From the NCBI RefSeq assembly GCF_020594515.1, contig NZ_JAJCTH010000010.1:96701-160700 (forward strand): a stretch of DNA of 64,000 nt, read 5' to 3'. The first letter of the stretch is position 1, and the number at the start of each line of letters is the position of its first letter. This DNA comes from Rhodoferax sp. U2-2l. Lineage in GTDB: Bacteria; Pseudomonadota; Gammaproteobacteria; Burkholderiales; Burkholderiaceae_C. The translations under genes and the position numbers were made by a program. The notes below the pieces were generated by a model. It saw only the letters and a list, made by a program, of their open reading frames with translations, did not search any database and was not told the DNA's origin. Positions 36,690 to 45,703 of the stretch are shown here, one piece after another.

Positions 36690-36989
36690 TCAGTTTACCG
36701 CTTGCAAGAGAGAATGATCCGTGAGGCTTTGAAGCGTCAATGTGAGTGTGGCCCGCCGCCCTTGGCCGCCGGGAATGAGCTCACAAACGGTTTGAACCGT
36801 CATTTGACCGTGGGTCTGAAACAGTTTGAGCAGGCTTGAGCCCAACAAGGAAACCACCCAGTAATCACCCGATTGCGTGTCAAAAACCACTCTGGCGTCC
36901 GAACAAGACCAGTCAGGTGCAAACTTCAACACCCTGCCGTCAGCCAGTGCATACCGATTGTTTGCCGAGCAGCTTGGTGAGCCAACCAT
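36690..36989 (-). CDS. PqqD-like protein, HPr-rel-A system
   Basis: This 99-aa protein resembles the small PqqD fold, a peptide chaperone in ribosomal-peptide modification (YALADGRVLKF, then ARVVFDTQSGDYWVVSLLGS and a helical C-terminus). I place the start at ATG 36989 because GGAGG lies 8 nt upstream; the frame continues to a TTG at 37025 without support. The combination with an HprK-related kinase and a nucleotidyltransferase is the recognised HPr-rel-A set. Confidence 0.82.
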   Translation of the reverse strand: MVGSPSCSANNRYALADGRVLKFAPDWSCSDARVVFDTQSGDYWVVSLLGSSLLKLFQTHGQMTVQTVCELIPGGQGRRATLTLTLQSLTDHSLLQAVN

Positions 36990-37043
36990 CTGATACACCT
37001 CCGTCGGCCTTAACCTGCTGCCCAACGGACTGCAAGAGAACGC

Positions 37044-37742
37044 TTATTTCCCGCCCTTAGTGCATAGCTGCGGATCAGCAACATCTGAGTTGAAGTCATA
37101 GAGGCTCTCGATGTACTCGATAACCTTTGCTGGGGTCCAGCGCTGACTTTCGCTGCAGGACATGCTGGCCGGGCAGTAAGTGCCACCGCTCTTGGTGGCG
37201 TTCCACATAGCGATGATTTCCGTCTTAGTCAGAGGGTACTGGGCTGCATTGGATTGAAAGTACCCTGCGTTGAGCCAAGCTGAAGCTAGATGTCGGAGCA
37301 ATTGCCCACCTTCTCCACTCTTTGGAAACGCCAGGGCCGCCCAAACGCTTCCAGTGGCGCCAGCGAAGCCAATATTAGTAAGTAGCGTGCCCGGGGTTGC
37401 TACGTTATCCAAAGTCAGACCTTTCATGCCAGAGGCGCATTCATAGACATCAGACTTGAAAGTCGGAGGTGTTGCGCCTGTTCCTGCCCAATACTCGAAT
37501 TTCTGAGGCACCTTCCAAAACCCGGGTGACCGTCCCCCCGAGCAGGAGATCCCGGTGTCAGGGCGCTGGCTCATATTGCCGCTGATCATGGCTGATGGGC
37601 TGCGACAATCCACCAAATTCCCACCCAGTGCTGTCTTGGCCTGAACCGCCATGAGAACACCAACCCCGCCGTAAGCACCTTTGAACAGCTTGCGGCGCAA
37701 CATGTTGGGTGTTGCATTCGGTTGTGGTTTTTCGGTTGACAT
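37044..37742 (-). CDS. Secreted Cys-containing protein leading the HPr-rel-A cassette
   Basis: This 232-aa protein is of unknown family. The N-terminus PNMLRRKLFKGAYGGVGVLM followed by AVQAKTALG looks like a twin-arginine or Sec signal (RRKLFK then a weakly hydrophobic stretch). The mature part has seven cysteines spread over its length (VDCRS, ISCSG, YECAS, TYCPASMSC and QLC among them), consistent with disulfides. I choose ATG 37742, with GGAG 6 nt upstream (another ATG lies at 37745). It is first in the cassette and behind a sigma-54 promoter, so it may be the substrate of the downstream proteins. That is inference. Confidence 0.72.
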   Translation of the reverse strand: MSTEKPQPNATPNMLRRKLFKGAYGGVGVLMAVQAKTALGGNLVDCRSPSAMISGNMSQRPDTGISCSGGRSPGFWKVPQKFEYWAGTGATPPTFKSDVYECASGMKGLTLDNVATPGTLLTNIGFAGATGSVWAALAFPKSGEGGQLLRHLASAWLNAGYFQSNAAQYPLTKTEIIAMWNATKSGGTYCPASMSCSESQRWTPAKVIEYIESLYDFNSDVADPQLCTKGGK

Positions 37743-37883
37743 CATTTTCTCCAATCAATTTGGCGTCTGAGCACCGACATGCCGTTCTCTCGCCAAATCA
37801 TAGCTGACGATCAGCCTGTGCGTAAATTTGGCCCCCGTCTTAGCGTTTATACGATTTAGCGGGTTCATACCAACACAAAGTAA

Positions 37884-37898
37884 GCAAATTTCGAGCCA
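37884..37898 (-). promoter_or_regulatory. Sigma-54 (-24/-12) promoter of the HPr-rel-A cassette
   Basis: On the minus strand the sequence reads TGGCTCGAAATTTGC, which differs from the consensus TGGCACGNNNNTTGC at one position, with the correct GG-to-GC spacing. Transcription would start near 37872, about 130 nt before ATG 37742. The surrounding gap (37755-38000) is AT-rich and gene-free. A 17-nt palindrome GATTT-N7-AAATC (37977-37993), about 80 nt upstream, could be an activator site. The sigma-54 activator PrsR is encoded at 40.8 kb. Confidence 0.72.
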
Positions 37899-38000
37899 AC
37901 AAATTGATTCACTCTAAGTCTTTGATTTACAAAACTTAAAAATACACCAGTGAAGCCAAGCGGATGAAAGATGGATGATTTGTAAAATAAATCGACACTC

Positions 38001-40775
38001 TTACAACCCCTTCAACAACTCCGCCACCTCTTTCTGCTCCCCAAACTTGTCCCCCAACTTGGCCAACTCGTCCAGTTGCACCCGGGCCAGGTCCTTCTTG
38101 CCGCCCTTAATGTGAATCTTGGCCAGGTTCAGCTTGAACACGGGGTTGTTCGGTTGCAAGGAGACCACCTTGGTTTGGAGTTCCAGTGCCTTGGCGTAGT
38201 CGCCTTTGTCGGACAGCAACACTGCCAACGTATCCATGAAGGCGGGCTGGTTGGGTGCCAGGGCGTTGGCTTTTTCGGCCAGGGCGATGGATCCGTCCTT
38301 GTTCAGCCGGGCGGTGACCCAAGCCAGGTTGTTGAAGGCCACGGCGTTGTTGGGTTGCAGTTGGGTCACGCGGCTGTAAAGCTTTTCGGCACCGGCGTAG
38401 TCTTTGCGGGCAATCGCGCCGTCGCCCAGGTAAAGCAGAAAGATGGCGTCTTTGGGCTGCGTGGCCTGCCATTTGGCGGAAAATTTTTCAGCCTCGGCCG
38501 TTTTGCCGGCCGCCGCCAGCACTGAATGCAATTTGACGGCCAGTTCTGCCGAACTGATTTGTTTCAGTCCGGTCTGGTAGGCACTGGCTGCGGCGTCCCA
38601 GTTTTTTTGCGAGGCGTTGATGTCGCCTTCCAGCACATAACCCACGGCGCCCTTGGGGTCCTGCTTTTGCATGGTTTTGGCGGTAGCCAAAGCGCCGGGG
38701 ATGTTTTTGCCATCCATGTCGAGCAGGATGGTGCCGCGCTGGGCTTGCTGCAGGTCGGGTTTGATGTCCAGGGCTTTGCGCAGGCTGGCGGCAGCGGCGG
38801 CTTTGTCCTTGTTGGCCATGTGCACGTCGGCCAGGCGCAGGTAGGGTTGCGGTGACAGGGGTTGCATACCGGCCAGCTTGTTGAAGCTGGTGATGGCCTG
38901 GTTGAATTCACCCGCGGCTAGCTGGGTGCGGCCCAGCGCGTCCAGCAGTTCGGGGCTGTCGGGCAGGGTGGCGACCGCGTCCTGGGCGGTGGATGTGGCT
39001 TGTTTCACGTCCTTGTTGCGCAGGTGGAAGTCAATCAGCAGCAGGCGCGGCGCGGCGTCAGTGGGGTTGGCGCTGATCGCGTTGGCCAGCAGTTTGCTCA
39101 CCTCTTCCTTGCTGGCGCCGGTTCTGGCGGCCAGCTCGGCTTGGGCCAGCAGCGCCTGGGCGTTTTTGGGGTCTTTGGCCAGCACGGCGTCAAAGCGGGC
39201 TTTGGCGTCTTGCGGCTTCTTGTCAGCCAGGTCCAGCCCAGCCAGGCTGGCCACCGCCGGGAAAAACAGCGGGTCAATCTGCAAGGCGCGCTCGAAACTT
39301 TGGCGCGCACCGGCCTGGTCGCGCTTGGCCAGCAGCACGCGCCCGCGCAGGTTGGCGGCCAGCGGTTGGTCGGGTTGTTTTTTCTCCAGGCCGTCGATGG
39401 CCTTGAGCGCCTTGTCCAGGTCCTGGCGGCGCAGGTGGGCGCTGATCAGGGCCATGTCGGCGGTGGTGCCGGTATCTGAGGCCGCAATGTCCTGCAATTC
39501 ACCAAACGCGCTGTCCACCTGCCCGCTGATCAGGTGGGTCAACGCCAGCGAGGTGCGGTTTCTGGCGTTTTGGGGGTCTTGCTGGGTGGCCTTGGTGAAA
39601 TATTCCTCGGCCTTTTTGACGTCATTGTTTTGTAGATACACCTCACCGGCTACCGCGTACAGGGCGGGATCGACGGTGCTGCCGGTCAGGCCGGGCGTCA
39701 GCGTGGCCAGCGCCTTGGCGGGCTGGCCGGTGCGCAGGTAGGACATGACCAGCAGGCGCCGCGCCAGCGGCAAGCCGGGCGCGGCTTGCAAGGCCTTGCT
39801 CAGATAGGTCTCGGCCTGAACCGGCGCATTGAGCTGCAGTTCAATGGCACCGGCCAGTTGCAGGGCTTGCACGTTGTTGGGTACGGTGCGCAAGACTTGC
39901 TGTACCAGCTCGCGCGCACTCTTCAGGTCTTTCTGCTGATAAGCCAGATTGGCTTGCAGGAATTTGGTTTGCGGGTGGTTGGGGGCCACTTTGACCAGCT
40001 GCGCCATTTGGGTTGCTGCGTCGGTGAGGTTGTTTTGCTGCAGCAGCAAGATGATCACCGCGGCTTGGCCGGCCAGAAATTCAGGGCCGATCTCCACCGA
40101 TTTGCGATAGGCCGCCAAGGCTTCGGTGGGCTGGTTCTTGGCATAGAGCAGCAGGTCGCCCTTGAATTTCCAGGCCTCAAGGCTCTTGGGCGTCTTGGTG
40201 ATGACGTCTTCGGTGATCGCCAGCGCACCGTCAAAATCGCGTTGGGCACCTTTCTGGCGGGCCTGGATCAACCGGGCTGGGGCGTAATCTGGGGTGGCAG
40301 CCAAGGCGGCGTCCAGGGTGGACTGCGCTGCGTCGTTCTGGCCTTGCATGGCGTAGGCGGTCGCCAGGGCGGTGAGAAAGACGCCTTGGGCGGTTTTGTC
40401 GGTCAGGGTGGTTTTGCCAAATTCGTCGGTGATTTTTTTGGCCTGACCTTGCGCCAGCAAAGCACTGGCCAGCGGCGGGACGACCTGGTCTTGCGGATGG
40501 TTGAGCGCCAGCGCCTTGCGCAACTCGGTTTCGGCGCCGGCCGCGTCGCCGCTCTCCATCAGCGCTTTGCCGAGCAAATAACGCGCCTCGGGCAGATCCG
40601 GATTTTTTTGCAACGCGTTCTTGATCTGGATGACGGCGGCCTTGCTGTCGTTCTTGGCCAGATAGTCTTTGGCCGAGCTGATCATGTCCTCGGGCTTGTC
40701 GCCACAGGCCACCAGCAGCAAGGACACCAGCAGCGCAGACAGCGCCACACGCGTCGGATTTTTTTTGAATGACAT
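38001..40775 (-). CDS. prsT: PEP-CTERM system TPR-repeat lipoprotein PrsT
   Basis: This 924-aa lipoprotein (lipobox LLVAC after a short signal) consists almost entirely of tetratricopeptide repeats (for example PEARYLLGKALMESGDAAGA, TYLSKALQAAPGLPLARRLL, DALGRTQLAAGEFNQAI). PrsT proteins are known from exosortase-A/PEP-CTERM exopolysaccharide loci, where they are thought to scaffold export or assembly at the envelope. I choose ATG 40775; an upstream TTG at 40781 is unlikely. It lies directly downstream of prsR, completing prsK-prsR-prsT. Confidence 0.92.
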   Translation of the reverse strand: MSFKKNPTRVALSALLVSLLLVACGDKPEDMISSAKDYLAKNDSKAAVIQIKNALQKNPDLPEARYLLGKALMESGDAAGAETELRKALALNHPQDQVVPPLASALLAQGQAKKITDEFGKTTLTDKTAQGVFLTALATAYAMQGQNDAAQSTLDAALAATPDYAPARLIQARQKGAQRDFDGALAITEDVITKTPKSLEAWKFKGDLLLYAKNQPTEALAAYRKSVEIGPEFLAGQAAVIILLLQQNNLTDAATQMAQLVKVAPNHPQTKFLQANLAYQQKDLKSARELVQQVLRTVPNNVQALQLAGAIELQLNAPVQAETYLSKALQAAPGLPLARRLLVMSYLRTGQPAKALATLTPGLTGSTVDPALYAVAGEVYLQNNDVKKAEEYFTKATQQDPQNARNRTSLALTHLISGQVDSAFGELQDIAASDTGTTADMALISAHLRRQDLDKALKAIDGLEKKQPDQPLAANLRGRVLLAKRDQAGARQSFERALQIDPLFFPAVASLAGLDLADKKPQDAKARFDAVLAKDPKNAQALLAQAELAARTGASKEEVSKLLANAISANPTDAAPRLLLIDFHLRNKDVKQATSTAQDAVATLPDSPELLDALGRTQLAAGEFNQAITSFNKLAGMQPLSPQPYLRLADVHMANKDKAAAAASLRKALDIKPDLQQAQRGTILLDMDGKNIPGALATAKTMQKQDPKGAVGYVLEGDINASQKNWDAAASAYQTGLKQISSAELAVKLHSVLAAAGKTAEAEKFSAKWQATQPKDAIFLLYLGDGAIARKDYAGAEKLYSRVTQLQPNNAVAFNNLAWVTARLNKDGSIALAEKANALAPNQPAFMDTLAVLLSDKGDYAKALELQTKVVSLQPNNPVFKLNLAKIHIKGGKKDLARVQLDELAKLGDKFGEQKEVAELLKGL

Positions 40776-40812
40776 GATCAACCCTTGGATAAAACTAATT
40801 GGAACGACAAAC

Positions 40813-42171
40813 TTATTTCAAACCGAGCCGGTGCATCAAATCGTACAGCGTGGGGCGGCTCACGCCAAGCAGCTCGGCGGCTTTGAGCACATTGCCATTG
40901 ACCCGGCCCAGCGCCGCCAGAATGGCGGTTTTTTCGGCGTTGTCGCGGATCACACGCAAGTCCAGCGAGGTGTCCAGCGCGTCGCTGGCGGCCTTCAGGC
41001 CCACATCGTCGCGGGTGATCTGGTTGCCATCGGCCATGATCACCGCGCGTTTGATGCAGTTTTCCAGCTCGCGGATGTTGCCGGGCCAGGGGTGCTGCTC
41101 AATCGCCTTGACCGCGTCGTCGCTCAGTGTCAGCGAGCCGCGGTTTTGCTCTTGTGCAAACCGGCGGACAAAGGCGTGCGCCAGCAAGGCCGAGTCGCCC
41201 ACGCGGTCGCGCAACGGCGGGATGTTGACCACAATCTCGGCCAGACGGTAATACAAGTCCTCGCGGAACCGGTTCTCTTTGCTCAGTGCCATCAGGTTTT
41301 GGTGGGTGGCGCAGATGATGCGCACATCCACCGCAATCTCTTGCCGACCGCCCACGCGCTCGATCGTACGTTCCTGCAAAAAGCGCAGCAGCTTGGCCTG
41401 GAGCTGAAAAGGCAGATCACCAATTTCATCAAGCATCAAAGTGCCACCATTGGCGGTCTCGATCTTGCCCAGCGTGGTTTTGGCAGCACCGGTGAAGGCG
41501 CCTTTTTCGTAGCCGAAAAGTTCGCTCTCCAGCAGGTTCTCAGGGATCGCGGCGCAGTTGATGGCGACAAATTTCTCACCCCGCCGCGGTGAGGCCTGGT
41601 GCAGCCCGCGTGCCAGCACCTCTTTGCCGGTGCCGCTTTCGCCCAACAACATGACGGTGGCGTTGCTGCTGGCCACTTTTTCGATGGTGCGGCAGATGCG
41701 CATCATCTGCGGGTCGCGTGTGGTCAAGCCAGCCAGCGCGTCAGGCTGGTGCAGCTCGCGCAGGCGCTTGTTTTCAGCCTGCAGCTCAAACAGCCGGAAG
41801 GCGCGCTCCACCGTCAGGTTCAGCAGCTCCGGCTCGAACGGTTTGGCAAAAAAGTCGTAGGCGCCCATGGCCACCGCGCGCAGGGCGTTGGCTTGGTCGT
41901 TCTGGCCGGTGAGCACAATGACCTTGATGTCAGGGTCAAAGGCCATGATCTGTTCCAGCAGCTTGAAGCCTTCCGACACCGAATCGGCGTCGGGGGGCAG
42001 CCCCAGGTCCATCGTTACCACCGCAGGCAGGCTCTTGCGCAGTTGCAGCAGCGCGCTTTCGCGGTCGCTGGCGGTCACCGTCTCAAAGCGGTCCAGCGAC
42101 CACTTGATCTGCTTTTGCAGCGCCAGATCGTCTTCCACGATCATCAAAGGGCGGGATTTGTCGGAGGTCAT
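40813..42171 (-). CDS. prsR: Sigma-54-dependent response regulator PrsR
   Basis: This 452-aa NtrC-type regulator has a receiver (about 1-130, phospho-Asp in VVTMDLGLPP), a sigma-54-activating AAA+ domain (about 140-370) with GESGTGKE, the GAFTGA loop that contacts sigma-54, and GGTLMLDEIGDLP, then a Fis-type helix-turn-helix (ELLGVSRPTLYDLMHRLGLK). It is the PEP-CTERM-box regulator of exosortase-A systems. It overlaps prsK by ATGA. A matching sigma-54 promoter lies at 37.9 kb. Confidence 0.95.
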   Translation of the reverse strand: MTSDKSRPLMIVEDDLALQKQIKWSLDRFETVTASDRESALLQLRKSLPAVVTMDLGLPPDADSVSEGFKLLEQIMAFDPDIKVIVLTGQNDQANALRAVAMGAYDFFAKPFEPELLNLTVERAFRLFELQAENKRLRELHQPDALAGLTTRDPQMMRICRTIEKVASSNATVMLLGESGTGKEVLARGLHQASPRRGEKFVAINCAAIPENLLESELFGYEKGAFTGAAKTTLGKIETANGGTLMLDEIGDLPFQLQAKLLRFLQERTIERVGGRQEIAVDVRIICATHQNLMALSKENRFREDLYYRLAEIVVNIPPLRDRVGDSALLAHAFVRRFAQEQNRGSLTLSDDAVKAIEQHPWPGNIRELENCIKRAVIMADGNQITRDDVGLKAASDALDTSLDLRVIRDNAEKTAILAALGRVNGNVLKAAELLGVSRPTLYDLMHRLGLK

Positions 42172-44279
42172 GGGCTTTCCACGGAATGTAGGTCGGAGGT
42201 CTTCTGGGTTTCAAACAGCGGCAACAGCAGTGTCACGGTGGTTCCACGGTTCACTTCACTCTGGACGTCGATCTTGCCACCTAATTCCTGCACATATTGG
42301 TAACTTTCATACGCGCCAATCCCCATGCCGGCCTGTTTGGTGGTCTGGAAAGGTTTGAACAGCCGCTCGCGGATGAAGTCCTGCGTCATGCCCTGTCCGG
42401 TGTCCTGCACCACAATACGGGCCTGGCCGCCCGCGCGCGCCAGTGTCAGCCGGACATGTCCACTGGGGTCGGTAGCGTCAAAGGCATTTTGCACCACGTG
42501 GCCAATGATGCGTTCCAGCCGCTCTTCATGCCCACGGGCGTCGACCGATTCAAGCGCCTGCACCTCCAGCACGCGCCCGCGTGCCGCCGCCACCGCCTGC
42601 ACCCTTGTCACGATGGCGCTCAGGTTGACGCCAAACGCGGTGCCGGGCGGCTTGGCGCCTTCGCGCAGCTGCAACATCAGCTGGCGCATGCGCTCCAGCG
42701 AGTTCTCCACCGTCATCAGCATGTCCTGCTGAAACTCGGGGTTGCCACTGAGCCGTTTGGCGTTTTTCATCATCAGCGAGAGCTGGGTGACGATGTTTTT
42801 CAGGTCATGCACCACAAACGCCGACATCTTGTTGAAGGCATCGAACTTGCGCACTTCCAGCAAGGCCTCGGTGGCTTGCATTTGCGCCAGGTAGCTGGCG
42901 GCTTGCTGGCTAGCGGTTTTGAGCAGGTCGTTGACCTCCCAGTTCACGTCAAACAGCGTACGGGCGCTGGCCAGCACCACAAAACCGATCAGCTCGTCGC
43001 CCACCATCAGCGGCACCACCAGCCAGGCCTGGGGCAGTTCCTGCAGCCAGACCGGAATTTTGAGCGTGCCGTAGCGCCGGGAGAACGAGCGGTAGTCTTC
43101 CAGGTTGATCAGCTTGCCGCCGTCGGCCAGGTACTGGCACATGGGCGAGTCGATGGCTTCCTTGTCGTCCGCCTGCCCGATGTTCCAGCGGGCGGTCTGG
43201 CTGAAGACCGGCTCGCCCTTGACGCGCAACCACAGGCCACCGCCGGGGCTTTCCACCATCTCGGCCAGACCGCGCACCACCTGCTGGCCCAAGGCTTGAG
43301 GAGAGTTTTGCGCCGATAAAGCGCGGGTGAATTTGAGCCACTCTTCCCGGTAGTCATAGCGGTAACGAAAGAAATGTTTGCCCAGAAAAATCCGCAGCTT
43401 GGCGCGCATGGTGCCCGAGAGCGCCAGGATCACCAGCACGATCAGGGCCAACACCACCAGCCCCAACTGCAGCGCGCGGCCCCACTCGCCGCCAAAGTAG
43501 CGCACGTAGTAGCCCACCCCGGAGATGAAGATCAGGTAAATGCCGGCGATCAACAGCGTGGCCGAGTGGAAGGCCGCCTTGGGCGAGAGCTGGATCTTGG
43601 CAATCCAGTCGCTGCGCCGGTTGCTGGAGAGCAGCAGCAGCGGCATCATCAGCGCATGCACGCCGCCGCGAATGCTCAGCGCGTCTTCATCAGGCCGGTT
43701 GAACAGCACGGCCTGCGAAAACAGGTACAGGTCAAACAGAAACGCGCCGGCCAGGCCGAGCGACAAGGGCTTGATGTTCCAGCGCGAATCTTCTGTGGCG
43801 TTGCGGAACACCTGCTCCAGCAGCACCAGCGCAAACACCGGCATGGCCATGGCACTGAACAGAATCCAGCGCGCCGGGTCGCCCAGCGCGCCCACCTCCA
43901 GCACGGCCAGCCCCAGCGACAGCGGGCCCGAGGCCGCCAGCAACACCGCCCACAGCACCAGCGTGTGGGTGCCGCGCACACCCTTGACAGGCCGGTTGCT
44001 GCGCAGCAGGATCAGCAGAAAAGCAAACCAGGCGGCGTAGCGCAGCTGGTCCGCCAGCGTGGTCACCAGCAGCGCCAGGGCAGATGGCCGCAGCACCAGC
44101 AGCAGCATGGCGCCACCCCACACCGCGCTCAGGGCCACCGCCGCCAGCAGCGTCCATTTGGTGGCCTCGCGCGGGTGCTTCAGGTACCCGGCTTGCAGCA
44201 GGCGCAGCGCAAACACCGCGTAGCACACCCCTGCCAGTCCACCGCTCCAGGCGGTCAAATCGAGGTGGCCGCTGTTCAT
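42168..44279 (-). CDS. prsK: Membrane sensor histidine kinase PrsK
   Basis: This 703-aa protein has an N-terminal membrane region of about eight to nine helices (about 10-290), a GAF-like domain (about 320-480), a kinase core with the His in FVVHDLKNIVTQLSLM (about 510; an atypical H-box without ELRTP), and HATPase motifs NAFDATDP, VQDTGQGM and GIGAYESYQYV. This architecture is that of PrsK from XrtA/PEP-CTERM systems. Partner PrsR is coupled downstream. The signal is unknown. Confidence 0.94.
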   Translation of the reverse strand: MNSGHLDLTAWSGGLAGVCYAVFALRLLQAGYLKHPREATKWTLLAAVALSAVWGGAMLLLVLRPSALALLVTTLADQLRYAAWFAFLLILLRSNRPVKGVRGTHTLVLWAVLLAASGPLSLGLAVLEVGALGDPARWILFSAMAMPVFALVLLEQVFRNATEDSRWNIKPLSLGLAGAFLFDLYLFSQAVLFNRPDEDALSIRGGVHALMMPLLLLSSNRRSDWIAKIQLSPKAAFHSATLLIAGIYLIFISGVGYYVRYFGGEWGRALQLGLVVLALIVLVILALSGTMRAKLRIFLGKHFFRYRYDYREEWLKFTRALSAQNSPQALGQQVVRGLAEMVESPGGGLWLRVKGEPVFSQTARWNIGQADDKEAIDSPMCQYLADGGKLINLEDYRSFSRRYGTLKIPVWLQELPQAWLVVPLMVGDELIGFVVLASARTLFDVNWEVNDLLKTASQQAASYLAQMQATEALLEVRKFDAFNKMSAFVVHDLKNIVTQLSLMMKNAKRLSGNPEFQQDMLMTVENSLERMRQLMLQLREGAKPPGTAFGVNLSAIVTRVQAVAAARGRVLEVQALESVDARGHEERLERIIGHVVQNAFDATDPSGHVRLTLARAGGQARIVVQDTGQGMTQDFIRERLFKPFQTTKQAGMGIGAYESYQYVQELGGKIDVQSEVNRGTTVTLLLPLFETQKTSDLHSVESP

Positions 44280-44293
44280 GATGGCAAGCGACG

Positions 44294-45664
44294 CTATTGC
44301 GCGCCCTTGCGCATCACCACCACACCCACGGTCTCGAACATCACCACGATGTCCAGCAGCAGCGAGTGGTTTTTGACGTAGTACAGGTCGTACTGCAGCT
44401 TTTCAGCCGCATCTTCCACCGAGGAGCCATATTGGTAGCGCACCTGTGCCCAGCCGGTCACACCTGGCTTGACGCTGTGGCGAATGGCGTAGTACGGGAT
44501 TTCCTGCGTCAGCTTGTCGACAAAAAACGGCCGCTCGGGGCGCGGCCCCACCATGCTCATCGAGCCCGCCAGCACACTGAACAACTGCGGCAGTTCGTCA
44601 ATGCGCAGCTTGCGGATGAAGCGGCCCACCCGCGTGACGCGGTCGTCTTTGGCCGATGCCCAGCGTGGTTTGCCGTCTTTCTCGGCATCGGTGCGCATGC
44701 TGCGGAACTTCACCACATTGAACAGGCGCCCGTTCTGCCCGACACGTTCCTGAAAATACAGGATCGGGAAACCATCTTCCAGCATGATCAGCAGCGCCGT
44801 AACCAGCATCACCGGCAAGGCCAGCACCAGCAGGATGGTGGCGGACACAATGTCAAACAGCCGTTTGACCAGCGCCCGCACCCACCCGGTCCCAAAACCG
44901 TCACCAAAGATCAGCCAGCCCGCTGACAGCGACTCCAGCCGGATCTGACCCAGCGTGCGCTCGAAGTGGGTCGCAATGTCCACCACCTGGACGCCCTGCA
45001 GCTTGCAGTCCAGCAGCTCACGCAGCGGCATGCTGCCGCCACGCCGCTCGGTCAGGGCCACCACAATTTCGTCCACCTGCTGGTCCTTGACGATGTCGGT
45101 CAGCGAGTTGGTCATCGACAGCAGGCCCCAGGCAGACACCAGGGCATCCTGTTCATTGGGGCCGGCGTAGTAGCCGATCAGGTCCACGCTGGGGTCGGAT
45201 TTGAGCAGTTCGGTGCCGACCATGCGCGCTCGCGCGCCGGTGCCAAACACCAGCACCCGCTGGCGCATCAGGTTGCGTGGCGTGAAATGCATCACATACA
45301 CCCGCAACAGCAACATCAGCGAAATGGCCGCCAACAGGGTCAACGCAAACGACTTGGCATCCGCATAGTGGCTGGCAATCAGCAAAATCACCGGTGACAT
45401 GCACAGCAGCGCCAACACCGCGCGCGCGCTGGACTGGCCCAAGCTGCGGTTGTGCACCCGTTGGTAGAAGCCCAGGCCGGCGCTCAGCACCATCATGCTG
45501 CCAGCCAGCAGCAGAAACGTGATGGTGGTCCCTGCAGCAAACGCGGATGGCCGTGTTTCATGCGAGGTGGTGGTGATCAGCGCAATCATCAGCAACAGCA
45601 TCAGATCGAGCCCGATCTGGAACAGTGTCCGCTTGTGAAAGTAATGGTTGAATAGTTTGATCAT
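44294..45664 (-). CDS. Polyprenyl-phosphate sugar phosphotransferase, XrtA/PEP-CTERM type
   Basis: This 456-aa protein starts exopolysaccharide repeat units by moving a sugar phosphate onto undecaprenyl phosphate in the inner membrane. It has about five N-terminal helices, a CoA-binding-like region (VLVFGTGARARMVGTELL), and the C-terminal bacterial sugar transferase domain with KRLFDIVSA, VKFRSMRTDAE, RIDELPQL and MVGPRPERP. It belongs to the glycosyltransferase subgroup tied to exosortase A. It sits between ugd and prsK on the same strand. Confidence 0.93.
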   Translation of the reverse strand: MIKLFNHYFHKRTLFQIGLDLMLLLMIALITTTSHETRPSAFAAGTTITFLLLAGSMMVLSAGLGFYQRVHNRSLGQSSARAVLALLCMSPVILLIASHYADAKSFALTLLAAISLMLLLRVYVMHFTPRNLMRQRVLVFGTGARARMVGTELLKSDPSVDLIGYYAGPNEQDALVSAWGLLSMTNSLTDIVKDQQVDEIVVALTERRGGSMPLRELLDCKLQGVQVVDIATHFERTLGQIRLESLSAGWLIFGDGFGTGWVRALVKRLFDIVSATILLVLALPVMLVTALLIMLEDGFPILYFQERVGQNGRLFNVVKFRSMRTDAEKDGKPRWASAKDDRVTRVGRFIRKLRIDELPQLFSVLAGSMSMVGPRPERPFFVDKLTQEIPYYAIRHSVKPGVTGWAQVRYQYGSSVEDAAEKLQYDLYYVKNHSLLLDIVVMFETVGVVVMRKGAQ

Positions 45665-45703
45665 GGGTTCCTGCTTGGCGCTGACCGGTGGGCGAGGACG
45701 GGC

